Shown piece after piece: positions 15,045 to 22,438 of a stretch of DNA of 29,888 nt. The notes below the pieces were generated by a model. That model was not told where the DNA came from. It ran no database searches and saw only the letters and a program-made list of their open reading frames with translations. Source of the stretch: Bdellovibrionales bacterium (GTDB taxonomy: Bacteria > Bdellovibrionota > JAFGOL01); NCBI GenBank assembly GCA_022707945.1, contig JAKIZQ010000005.1:1-29888 (forward strand). The letters are read 5' to 3'. Every line of letters starts with the position of its first letter. The stretch's first letter is position 1. Both the position numbers and the translations under genes were made by a program.

Positions 15045-16256
15045 TTAATTAATCCTTATCGGATCAAGAACAAGTTTGCCATTATTAATTTCAAAGGTCT
15101 TTTCCATTTCTATGTCAGTACTTATCTTTACTTTTTGAAGACCGGGTTCAAGACTAGTTCTTGCTACATAATAATATCTTGGCAGAGTAGACCAACTTCT
15201 TGTGTCTGGACTACTTGTAGAGTGCAACAAAAGACCTGCAAGTACACCAAGAGCATCGTTGTCTGTCGCTTTGGCTACGCCGTAGCCTATCGCAACTTGA
15301 GCCCCAACACCAAGAAGTCTTTTGGCCATTATACGACCTATCCTTTCGTTTAGATTTTTTCTGGCAACAGTCTCAAGATCCAACAGGTCCTCGCCAGATG
15401 AGATTTTTTTCCCTTGTTCTGAATATAAGTCCAATTTAGCACTTGAATAAGTTCTGGTATAGAACTCTGGGAGCATGTTGTTGTTTCTGCTCTGTCTCTT
15501 TACTGGTATCTCACCATAAGATAATAACACGACCAATTCACCACAACTTTTACACCTTTTTTCAAAACTCTCTTTTAATTTTAAATTTGGATATTTATTG
15601 CTGATAGTACTAGCTATATAGACGTTGTTACCAAGCCTTGCACAGCGATATGCGTCATATATGGCCTGAGTAAATAATGGATTTAACTCCACCACTTTTA
15701 AGTAATCTATTCTTGCACTATCGTATTTACCTTGTGTTTCATATATCATTCCAGAAACATATCTCGCCAAAGGAACTTCCTCAAAATCTTTCATCCCTCT
15801 ATTTTTTAGAACATAAACTAAATTGTTTATTCTTCTACATTCAACCAAAGCATCCTCATATTGACCAAGCATAAAGTATGACAAAGCTAGATACACATTT
15901 ATCATTATTCTTTCATAATCAAGCGGAACGAACTTTTTATATTTATCTGTTGTTATTACAGAAACGACTTCTTCATTGATACTGGTAAAGTCCTTAACTG
16001 CCGAGAGTCTTTCAGCCTCAGTCAAAGTCTTAATACTTTCCTTATAGTCCTTGGCCTCATACAAGGCTATCCCTCTATCCAAAAGATACAAGATCTGATC
16101 TTTACCTTCTTTTTCCGACTTTTCCTTTAAAACATCTGCGGCGCTAGAATAATCACCACGTCTAAATTTAGAAAAAAAGCCAGACTGTTCTGTCATGTAA
16201 TTAGAGCATGAAGAAAATAGTAATATTAAAACTAATAGATATATTTTACATTGCAT
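15045..16256 (-). CDS. TPR-containing lipoprotein (COG3014-like)
   Basis: The N-terminus is a lipoprotein signal with Cys17 after LLFSS, so the protein should be membrane-anchored in the periplasm. Residues about 30-210 contain several tetratricopeptide-like helices (for example RGIALYEAKDYKESIKTL, LALSYFMLGQYEDALVE, YETQGKYDSARIDYLKVVEL). The C-terminal half includes a Gly/Ala-rich segment (LLGVGAQVAIGYGVAKA) and a beta-rich end. This layout and the LpoB-like gene upstream match the uncharacterised COG3014 lipoproteins often found beside LpoB. The start codon overlaps the LpoB-like gene by 11 bp. A role with peptidoglycan synthases is inferred from the neighbour only. Confidence 0.82.
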   Translation of the reverse strand: MQCKIYLLVLILLFSSCSNYMTEQSGFFSKFRRGDYSSAADVLKEKSEKEGKDQILYLLDRGIALYEAKDYKESIKTLTEAERLSAVKDFTSINEEVVSVITTDKYKKFVPLDYERIMINVYLALSYFMLGQYEDALVECRRINNLVYVLKNRGMKDFEEVPLARYVSGMIYETQGKYDSARIDYLKVVELNPLFTQAIYDAYRCARLGNNVYIASTISNKYPNLKLKESFEKRCKSCGELVVLLSYGEIPVKRQSRNNNMLPEFYTRTYSSAKLDLYSEQGKKISSGEDLLDLETVARKNLNERIGRIMAKRLLGVGAQVAIGYGVAKATDNDALGVLAGLLLHSTSSPDTRSWSTLPRYYYVARTSLEPGLQKVKISTDIEMEKTFEINNGKLVLDPIRIN

Positions 16257-16845
16257 AAGAACGTTTCTTATACAGCTTCTTTATCTCCTTATCATCTGTC
16301 CAAACAATAAGACCGGTCTTTATGTCTGTGGCATTAAGCGTAAGTTTATAATAGATAACCTTTTTAGCTCCGACTTCCTGCACATTAGATGAAAAGTCGC
16401 CGCTTAGCATATAATCTGAACCGATCTGGTATCCTTTAGCTTTTGCAGTCTCTTTGGTTACATTGCCACTTTGTGTTTGATATTCATATTCTTTTGATAA
16501 GGTCCCTCGTTGTAATTTATCGTGGAACTGAACCTTGCCACTCTTGATTAATGCTGTTCGTATCTTATCTGTTAGGGACTGCATATCGATATGTTCACTA
16601 GTTGAGTTACTAACGTTCTCTACTTGAAATACAGGTATTTTCTTTGCTGAACTTATTATTGGGTGCTTGAGCAAGGAATCGACAAGTGCATCTGCCATAA
16701 TCTTCATGTCTGATTCATTGTACTTGTCATCAAGCAATATTACCTTATCAGGATCAGTGTATTCGCCTTTTGTAAAAGCCCTTTGACTAGAACAAGAAGC
16801 TAATAATCCAGCAAACATCATAATAAAAACTGTTATTGAACGCAT
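16246..16845 (-). CDS. LpoB-like penicillin-binding-protein activator lipoprotein
   Basis: A lipoprotein signal with Cys18 (GLLASC) is followed by a short linker and an LpoB-type domain. Evidence includes KKIPVFQVENVSNSTSEHI, IDMQSLTDKIRTALIKSGKVQF, AKGYQIGSDYMLSGDFSS and the closing YKLTLNATDIKTGLIVWTD, the usual ending strand of the family. In E. coli LpoB reaches from the outer membrane to activate PBP1b. The linker here is short. The ATG at 16845 has a consensus AGGAGG. It heads the minus-strand unit with the TPR lipoprotein and shares an operator-like palindrome with the divergent TPR gene at 16908. Assignment to the family is firm; the partner PBP is unknown. Confidence 0.85.
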   Translation of the reverse strand: MRSITVFIMMFAGLLASCSSQRAFTKGEYTDPDKVILLDDKYNESDMKIMADALVDSLLKHPIISSAKKIPVFQVENVSNSTSEHIDMQSLTDKIRTALIKSGKVQFHDKLQRGTLSKEYEYQTQSGNVTKETAKAKGYQIGSDYMLSGDFSSNVQEVGAKKVIYYKLTLNATDIKTGLIVWTDDKEIKKLYKKRSYAM

Positions 16846-16887
16846 AATGCCTCCTAATATGTTTTTTTATTTAAAAAATCCCTTAAA

Positions 16888-16905
16888 GTGTAATACAATT
16901 TACAC
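16888..16905. promoter_or_regulatory. Inverted repeat in the divergent lpoB-like/TPR promoter region
   Basis: GTGTAA-TACAAT-TTACAC is a perfect 6-6-6 inverted repeat lying 2 bp before the ATG at 16908. Its middle, TACAAT, doubles as a good -10 box for the rightward gene, with TTAAAA 17 bp upstream (16871-16876). A leftward promoter for the LpoB-like gene may start within the same repeat. A regulator bound here would block both genes. Confidence 0.45.
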
Positions 16906-16907
16906 AC

Positions 16908-17960
16908 ATGTCAAAGCTGTGTTTATTTATTTTAATGCTCTTTAATATATCGGCTTTCTGCCAAGATAAAGCTGTTGAACATAGAAGCGGCAAAACGGTT
17001 AGTGCAAATAAAAAGATTTTTAAAGATGCCATCTCTTATTTTAATAAAGAAAACTATGAAGAAGCGGCCTCAAGTTTTATAGAAGCTTCTGAGTCGTCTA
17101 ATATAACTAAAGAAGAGAAAGCCATCGCTCTTTTTAATGCCGGATTAAGTCTTGAAAGAGATAAAAAATATAAAAAGGCTATAGAACAATATAATCTTAT
17201 AGCTATAGATGGCAACGTAATGCAATTATATAAGGATACATATTACAGAATAAGTTCTTGTTGTCATGAATTAAAGGATTGGGCTTGCGTAATAGCTAGT
17301 TTGGAAAACTGGAAGAACTATGGTCAGCCTCTATCATTATCAGAAGAATTTGAGTATAGAACAAGAAAAGGTACTGCTCTTTATGAACTAGGATTATATT
17401 CAGAGGCAATAGAATATCTTTCATCAGCATTAAAAGTGATAAACACAAAAAAAACCTTTATATATGAAGATGCAAAAAAGAAAAATTTCGACAAGAACAA
17501 AATAGATCTTTTAATGGTGTGGGGGTTAGAAGAGTTAGCGAATTCATATAAAATAACTGGCGATAACATCAAAATAACCTATGCACAAGATCCTGAAGAC
17601 AAAATAAACATTGAATCATTATCCAGACTGTTAGAGCTAAAAGCATATTATTATATCAAGGCACAAGACTCCTATTTAATGATGTTAGAATATGGAGATA
17701 GCTATTCAGCGAGTAAAGGACTTTATCTTCTGGGACAGTTATATAATAATATTTACAGAACATTGTTAGAAAGCGACACTCCCTCTAATATTAAAAAGTT
17801 AAAATTAGAGAAGGATTATAAAGAAAAACTAAGGACATCATTAGATCCCCTATTAAAGAAAGCAAAAACGACCTACAACAAGAACATAGAATTATCCAAA
17901 AAACATAATTTTAATAATGAATGGATAGAAAGAAGCAAAAAAGCTATTAAAGACCTCTGA
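16908..17960 (+). CDS. Secreted TPR-repeat protein
   Basis: The signal peptide (residues 1-18, ending SAFC before Gln19) is followed by helices with tetratricopeptide features: ISYFNKENYEEAASSFIEA (about 44-62), ALFNAGLSLERDKKYKKAIEQYN (about 75-97), YRISSCCHELKDWACVIASL, and TALYELGLYSEAIEYLSSAL. The rest is helical, rich in Lys and Glu, with no catalytic motif. It probably is a periplasmic scaffold. It diverges from the LpoB-like and TPR lipoproteins and may serve the same envelope complex; this is inference. The ATG has no Shine-Dalgarno and is about 2 nt downstream of the predicted transcription start. The end overlaps the convergent pilZ gene by 14 bp. Confidence 0.82.
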   Translation: MSKLCLFILMLFNISAFCQDKAVEHRSGKTVSANKKIFKDAISYFNKENYEEAASSFIEASESSNITKEEKAIALFNAGLSLERDKKYKKAIEQYNLIAIDGNVMQLYKDTYYRISSCCHELKDWACVIASLENWKNYGQPLSLSEEFEYRTRKGTALYELGLYSEAIEYLSSALKVINTKKTFIYEDAKKKNFDKNKIDLLMVWGLEELANSYKITGDNIKITYAQDPEDKINIESLSRLLELKAYYYIKAQDSYLMMLEYGDSYSASKGLYLLGQLYNNIYRTLLESDTPSNIKKLKLEKDYKEKLRTSLDPLLKKAKTTYNKNIELSKKHNFNNEWIERSKKAIKDL

Positions 17961-18294
17961 TAGCCTTAACAACTGGCTCTAATGTTTTTGGATCATCAAA
18001 TATTATTGCAGTACCATATGATCCGTCACCATTTAGTCTTGTTTGTAGAACATCACCAAGTACAGAAACTTCCATTATATCTTGTACCAGAAAAGTATAT
18101 TTAGATGCTGTCTCTGTTTTTGAACTTATTTTTTTAGATAAATACATCCCGCCAAGACTTATATCTTTTAGATGATAATAATTGATTATTTCACCATTAT
18201 CTTCTTTAACGAGTACACTCCTAGATGGTTTGAACCTAGGATATTTTCTTCTGTTCAAAGACAGTTCCTCTCTTGTTCCTGAAACTGCAAGCAT
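17947..18294 (-). CDS. PilZ-domain c-di-GMP-binding protein
   Basis: This is a single PilZ domain of 115 residues. Both c-di-GMP binding motifs are intact: RxxxR in NRRKYPRF (residues 14-21) and DxSxxG in DISLGG (about 44-49). Such proteins sense cyclic di-GMP and act on motility, exopolysaccharide or transcription through protein contacts; no output domain is attached. The ATG at 18294 has AAGGAG nine bases upstream. A consensus sigma-54 promoter lies about 60 bp upstream, suggesting activation by an enhancer-binding regulator. It overlaps the convergent TPR gene by 14 bp. Confidence 0.9.
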   Translation of the reverse strand: MLAVSGTREELSLNRRKYPRFKPSRSVLVKEDNGEIINYYHLKDISLGGMYLSKKISSKTETASKYTFLVQDIMEVSVLGDVLQTRLNGDGSYGTAIIFDDPKTLEPVVKAIRGL

Positions 18295-18352
18295 ATCTGT
18301 TAACTCCTTTGTGACCCTATATTGTTAATTACATCTAGCAAATTACAATAAA

Positions 18353-18368
18353 TGCAATAGGCGTGCCA
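18353..18368 (-). promoter_or_regulatory. Sigma-54 (RpoN) promoter of the PilZ gene
   Basis: On the minus strand TGGCACGCCTATTGCA matches the sigma-54 consensus TGGCACG-N4-TTGCA at every defined position, with the required 10 bp between the GG (-24) and GC (-12) pairs. The predicted start is near 18342, giving a leader of about 47 nt before the PilZ ATG. A 7-bp-arm inverted repeat at 18499-18516, about 160-175 bp upstream, could be an enhancer-binding site. Confidence 0.85.
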
Positions 18369-18498
18369 TAAAAATAAAACATCTATCTACTTAATTTTAT
18401 TATATTTATAAAAAACACAAAAAAATGAGTACCTTCTAAACTTTAGTCACATCAAACACTTTTAACACAAAAAACCCTTTAATAACAAATATTTAATC

Positions 18499-18516
18499 AT
18501 AGTTTAAAAAAACTAT
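18499..18516. promoter_or_regulatory. AT-rich inverted repeat, possible enhancer site
   Basis: ATAGTTT-AAAA-AAACTAT is a perfect 7-4-7 inverted repeat in the 259-bp spacer between the PilZ and rhomboid genes. Its distance from the sigma-54 promoter fits an enhancer-binding-protein site, but inverted repeats arise easily in such AT-rich DNA. The remainder of the spacer is featureless AT-rich sequence. Confidence 0.3.
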
Positions 18517-18553
18517 TCGATATTGTAAAAAATATATGTTACCTATTTAAAAT

Positions 18554-19258
18554 ATGCGGAGCATTAGCTTTCCTAAAACACCAAGTACAATAAAAGCAAT
18601 AATATACTTAAACATATCAGTATATGTTTTATGTATGTTGGCGTCGTGGTTTAAGATAGATTTGTTCACGTTGTTGGGGGCAACCCCTTACTTAATAATT
18701 GAAAAAAAGTATTTATGGCAACCTTTTACCTATCTATTTGTACACGCAAATATACTTCATCTATTTTTAAATATGTTAATGCTTTGGTTCTTGGGGCCAG
18801 AACTTTACAAACTTTGGGGAAGAGGATTTTTTATAAGATATTATTTGATCTGCGGTATTGGAGCAGGAATGGCAACCTTGTTACTCCCAATAATAGACCA
18901 ACGAACATACCTAATACCGACCGTTGGTTCTAGTGGAGCTATTTTTGGTTTGCTCTTGGCATATGGTGTTAACTTCAAAAACAGGCTTTTGTACCTCTTC
19001 GGCCTTATACCTATAAAAGCAGGTAAACTAGTATTAATATTGGCAGGAATAGAATTAATATCGATGCTGTCACAAAATAGCGGTCCTATAAGTCACATTG
19101 CTCATTTAGGTGGTTTAATAACCGGTTTTATATATATCAAAACCAAGGACCTTGAGCTCTTCCTAATAAGAAAAAAATACATCAAACTTAATAACAGATA
19201 TAAAGTGTTAAAAGACGTCACTGACATTGATCCCAAAGACCCAAGGCTATGGAATTGA
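18554..19258 (+). CDS. Rhomboid-family intramembrane serine protease
   Basis: Rhomboids cleave membrane proteins within the bilayer. The protein has about six membrane segments. The catalytic Ser127 is in GSSGAIFG and the catalytic His is probably His184 in HIAHLGGLITG. The family segments WQPFTYLFVHANILHLFLNMLMLW and LGPELYKLWG are also present. The length (234 residues) is typical of the basic bacterial form, with a short hydrophilic C-terminal tail. No Shine-Dalgarno precedes the ATG at 18554 and AT-rich promoter-like sequence runs right up to it. Substrates are unknown; the lipoprotein gene downstream has its own promoter. Confidence 0.93.
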   Translation: MRSISFPKTPSTIKAIIYLNISVYVLCMLASWFKIDLFTLLGATPYLIIEKKYLWQPFTYLFVHANILHLFLNMLMLWFLGPELYKLWGRGFFIRYYLICGIGAGMATLLLPIIDQRTYLIPTVGSSGAIFGLLLAYGVNFKNRLLYLFGLIPIKAGKLVLILAGIELISMLSQNSGPISHIAHLGGLITGFIYIKTKDLELFLIRKKYIKLNNRYKVLKDVTDIDPKDPRLWN

Positions 19259-19334
19259 ACAACTGTCAATAATACATACAATTCAAAACCACCAAATATA
19301 TATTAAGGTATTGATTTTATTTGTATTTATAATC

Positions 19335-19350
19335 TGGTATGAAAATTGCA
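19335..19350 (+). promoter_or_regulatory. Sigma-54-like promoter upstream of the lipoprotein gene
   Basis: TGGTATGAAAATTGCA keeps GG and GC exactly 10 bp apart and has the full TTGCA -12 box; the -24 box differs from TGGCACG at two positions. Transcription would start near 19361, 39 nt before the ATG at 19400. Sigma-70-like hexamers are also nearby (TATAAT at 19328-19333, TATACT at 19354-19359), but without a well-placed -35 box. Confidence 0.5.
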
Positions 19351-19399
19351 GAATATACTATAGAAGAACTATAAAAATTTGCATGAGGAGAATAAAAAT

Positions 19400-19894
19400 A
19401 TGAAAAAGATACTTATCCTTGCAGGGCTCTTGGCAATGATTAGTGCATGTGGATTACAAAGACCACTACCTCTAACAATATCTTTAATAAATCCTACAGG
19501 ATTACCATATGAACAACAGGGCGGACTTAAAGTTACTGCACAAAGTATGTATAACGTAAGAGTTGATTGGGACGTTACCAACACTAATGCTCATGGAATA
19601 AAGATACTAATAGCTGACGGATCAGATTATGACTGTGATAACCCAATAGCAACACAAGTAATCTATGGAATATTGAATTCTACTTCTTACAATACAGATA
19701 ATTCTCTATACTCAAGTCTTGGAAAAATATTTGAATCCAAGTTGAATCTTTTTACTGGCGGAACATATTCAGTATGTCTTGCTACTATCCAGTATGATAG
19801 AGAAAGCTCACCAAGTATCCCAGTGTTCATGGAACTTACACAGCCACAAAGTTCACCAATGGGATTTTACTACGGTGTAGGCAATCAAGAGTAA
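19400..19894 (+). CDS. Small lipoprotein of unknown function
   Basis: Starting at the ATG at 19400, which has GAGGAG nine bases upstream, the protein has 164 residues. A Lys-rich start and hydrophobic core lead to the lipobox ISAC (Cys17), so it is a lipoprotein. The rest is rich in Ser, Thr, Tyr and Asn with alternating hydrophobic residues, suggesting a beta-sandwich of fibronectin-III-like kind (for example VRVDWDV and the closing TYSVCLATIQYDRESSPS). Two further Cys (in DYDCDN and YSVCLA) might pair. The reading frame opens upstream at a TTG (19379), but that start lacks a ribosome binding site. Function unknown; probable sigma-54 control is the main clue. Confidence 0.82.
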   Translation: MKKILILAGLLAMISACGLQRPLPLTISLINPTGLPYEQQGGLKVTAQSMYNVRVDWDVTNTNAHGIKILIADGSDYDCDNPIATQVIYGILNSTSYNTDNSLYSSLGKIFESKLNLFTGGTYSVCLATIQYDRESSPSIPVFMELTQPQSSPMGFYYGVGNQE

Positions 19895-19905
19895 TAAAAA
19901 AGTAA

Positions 19906-20580
19906 CTATTGTTCTTCTTTTTTTCTACGACCTTTTTTAACTATTTTCTCGTATTGTAGTTCAGAAGATTCTACTGCTTTTTTCCAGGAACCAAAGCAAC
20001 GTCTTGCCGCTGCATACAAAGGATCACTAGCACTTATATTCCTAAGCTTTCCCTGTTCAAAAAGTTCACGTATTTCAAATATTACTTTGTCCTCGTCCCA
20101 ATGACCGCTTTTCTTTAGGTTTTCTTTAAGCCTGAAATAATATACGGCATTAGAATTCTCGCCTATTTTGTCTGCTATATCCTTGTCACTCATCTTTTTA
20201 TAACTTTTTCTTATAAAATCTTTTTCAGTATCAGTAAATCTGTCTAGGTTTAGTTTTAATCCCCACCTATGACGGTAGGTGTTAATGCTGTTCTTGCTTC
20301 TTCCCAATATTTTTGCGATATCCTCTGTAGAAAGATTTTGGTAATTCTTCTTTAAGAACTCCATATCATTATCTGACCACTTCTTGTTACTCACCTTCTT
20401 TATTTCATAGTAATCATAACCACAGGCTCTTACAGCGGCCTTCCAAGAGCCAAAGTGAGTCACTGCTGCATTATATAAAGAAGAATTGTTCCTGTGATTC
20501 CAAGAAGCACTCTTGTTCTCTAACTTTTTTATCTCGTCCATTACCTTCTTTGGAGACCATTTCTTTCTGATCCTTCCCAT
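19906..20580 (-). CDS. HNH-repeat/SANT four-module DNA-binding protein
   Basis: The protein is built symmetrically. Residues 8-56 form a homing-endonuclease-associated repeat (WSPKKVMDEIKKL ... LYNAAVTHFGSWKAAVRACG). Residues 68-109 and 115-155 are two SANT/Myb-like helix-turn-helix units (WSDNDMEFLKKNY ... DIAKILGRSKNSINTYRHRWG, and FTDTEKDFIRKSY ... DIADKIGENSNAV). Residues 160-209 form a second homing-type repeat (WDEDKVIFEIREL ... LYAAARRCFGSWKKAV), followed by a basic tail. No HNH or LAGLIDADG nuclease is attached, so it is probably a sequence-specific DNA binder. The ATG has GGAGGTG upstream and a separate promoter. Target and role are unknown. Confidence 0.85.
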   Translation of the reverse strand: MGRIRKKWSPKKVMDEIKKLENKSASWNHRNNSSLYNAAVTHFGSWKAAVRACGYDYYEIKKVSNKKWSDNDMEFLKKNYQNLSTEDIAKILGRSKNSINTYRHRWGLKLNLDRFTDTEKDFIRKSYKKMSDKDIADKIGENSNAVYYFRLKENLKKSGHWDEDKVIFEIRELFEQGKLRNISASDPLYAAARRCFGSWKKAVESSELQYEKIVKKGRRKKEEQ

Positions 20581-20623
20581 TTAAAGACACCTCCAAAATA
20601 AAATGAATAACTGACACTTATTA

Positions 20624-20653
20624 AGTATATTACTAATATATATAAAAAGTCAA
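20624..20653 (-). promoter_or_regulatory. Sigma-70-type promoter of the HNH-repeat/SANT gene
   Basis: TTGACT (20653-20648) and TATACT (20629-20624) are 18 bp apart on the minus strand. The -35 box overlaps the terminator hairpin of aspS, so the gene is transcribed independently of the synthetases. Confidence 0.6.
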
Positions 20654-20666
20654 GCTTTATGCTTGA
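20643..20666 (-). terminator. Probable rho-independent terminator of hisS-aspS
   Basis: On the minus strand TCAAGC-ATAAA-GCTTGA forms a 6-bp stem followed by CTTTTTATA. It overlaps the aspS stop codon. The stem is short and only moderately GC-rich, so termination may be partial. Confidence 0.5.
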
Positions 20667-22438
20667 TTTTTAAGTACTTTTATCGAGAGGTCCTTTAATT
20701 GTTCTTCTGATGCTGGACTAGGACATTCAAGCATTAGGTCTGTAGCCTTTTGTGTTTTAGGAAAAGCCATAACATCCCTTATAGATGAAGAGCCCGTCAA
20801 TATCATAATGAGTCTATCAAGACCAAAGGCAATACCACCGTGTGGAGGAGTACCATAGTTTAGAGCTTCAAGGAAAAAACCAAACTTTAACTCAGCTTCT
20901 TTATCGTCTATAGATAAAGCGTTAAACATAGCTTTTTGTACATCTTCTCTGTATATCCTCTGACTACCACCGCCAAGTTCCATACCATTACAAACAAGGT
21001 CATATGCTTTGGCCCTAACACCTTTGAGTTTGTCTTTGTCACCACTCAAAAAAGCGGAAAGGTCTTCATCGGCAGGAGCTGTAAAAGGATGGTGCATAGC
21101 ATAGAACCTATTATCTTCGTCGTTGTAAGCAAGTAGAGGAAAATCAACCACCCAAACAAATTTATATTCTGTAGCATTTATTAGACCAAGCTTATTACCA
21201 CAATGGAGTCTTACTTCAGACATTGCACTATTAACAAGGTCCTTTTTACCTCCAAGCAGAAGGACAAGTGAGTTACTCTTAAGAGAGAGCTTTTTAGTTA
21301 ACTCTGCTTTCTCTTCGTCAGAGAGCATCTTTGCTATACTACCCTGCCAAGTCCCATCTTCTTGCACCTTGCACCAAGCTACACCGGGGAACTTAAATGG
21401 TTTTACTAAATCCGCCATAGAGTCTATGTCTTTTCTGGAGAACTTGTCCCCTGCATCAACGCTAATTGCCTTAACTATTCCACCAGAATTAACAGCGTCT
21501 TTAAATATCTTAAAATTTGAATTACTGAATACAGACGAAACATCCATAAGTTTCATATCAAATCTTAAATCTGGCTTATCACAGCCATAGTTATCCATTG
21601 CATGCTCATAGGTAATTATAGGAAATGGTGTTTTAAGCTTTACACCCAAAACCTTCTCCCACAACATGCTGACCAGACCTTCCATCTCAACAAAAAGTTG
21701 TTCTACTGGAGTAAAAGATGTTTCTATATCTATCTGAGTGAATTCTGGTTGACGGTCTGCCCTAAGATCTTCGTCCCTAAAACATCTACTAAGTTGGAAA
21801 TATCTATCAAAACCACTTATCATAAGTATCTGTTTTAATGTTTGGGGAGATTGAGGTAATGCATAAAAATGACCAGGTTCTAATCTGCTTGGAACAAGAA
21901 AATCCCTCGCACCCTCTGGAGTTGTTTTCATTAATATTGGTGTTTCTATTTCCAAATAATCGAGCGAGCTTAAGTATGATCTTGTTAGTTGAGCGACTTG
22001 ATGGCGTATGATTATGTTCTTTTGCATATTCGGTCTTCTAAGATCTAGGTACCTATACTTTAACCTTAACATAGAAGAAGCCTCGTTGTGTTCATCAAGC
22101 TGTACAGGCAAAGGTTTTGATTTGCTAAGTAATTCTATTTTGTCGCAAAGCACTTCTATATCACCGGTAGTCATTTTAGGATTTTTTAGACCATCAGGTC
22201 TTTTTCTTACAAGACCTTCCACTGTAATAACATATTCATTCCTTAGACCTTCTGCAATCTTATGCGCTTCAGCAAAAGAAGGGTCAAAGACCAACTGTGT
22301 TATTCCATATCTGTCCCTTACATCTATAAATATGAGTCCGCCATGATTTCTAAATGAATTAACCCACCCAGAAAGCACAACTCTTTCATTGTCATTATTT
22401 ATCCTTAGTGCGCCACAATTATGAGTTCTTTTCTTCAA
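20657..22438 (-). CDS. aspS: Aspartyl-tRNA synthetase, bacterial type, probably non-discriminating
   Basis: This charges tRNA-Asp with aspartate. It is a class II synthetase of normal bacterial length (593 residues): N-terminal anticodon-binding OB fold, motif 2 FRDEDLRADRQPEFTQID, the bacterial insertion (GAD) domain at about 290-420, and motif 3 GLDRLIMIL with SSSIRDVMAFPK. His32 (in NHGG) and Gly83 (in PDGL) correspond to positions that in characterised enzymes mark non-discriminating AspRS, which also aspartylates tRNA-Asn for amidation by GatCAB. The start is a TTG at 22438 with GGGAGG upstream, inside the end of hisS (20-bp overlap), so the two are co-transcribed and coupled. Confidence 0.95.
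   Translation of the reverse strand: MKKRTHNCGALRINNDNERVVLSGWVNSFRNHGGLIFIDVRDRYGITQLVFDPSFAEAHKIAEGLRNEYVITVEGLVRKRPDGLKNPKMTTGDIEVLCDKIELLSKSKPLPVQLDEHNEASSMLRLKYRYLDLRRPNMQKNIIIRHQVAQLTRSYLSSLDYLEIETPILMKTTPEGARDFLVPSRLEPGHFYALPQSPQTLKQILMISGFDRYFQLSRCFRDEDLRADRQPEFTQIDIETSFTPVEQLFVEMEGLVSMLWEKVLGVKLKTPFPIITYEHAMDNYGCDKPDLRFDMKLMDVSSVFSNSNFKIFKDAVNSGGIVKAISVDAGDKFSRKDIDSMADLVKPFKFPGVAWCKVQEDGTWQGSIAKMLSDEEKAELTKKLSLKSNSLVLLLGGKKDLVNSAMSEVRLHCGNKLGLINATEYKFVWVVDFPLLAYNDEDNRFYAMHHPFTAPADEDLSAFLSGDKDKLKGVRAKAYDLVCNGMELGGGSQRIYREDVQKAMFNALSIDDKEAELKFGFFLEALNYGTPPHGGIAFGLDRLIMILTGSSSIRDVMAFPKTQKATDLMLECPSPASEEQLKDLSIKVLKNQA

Noticed and set aside
19379..19399. TTG start at 19379 for the lipoprotein
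   Set aside because: It would put seven charged residues before the signal peptide and lacks a ribosome binding site, while GAGGAG precedes the ATG at 19400.
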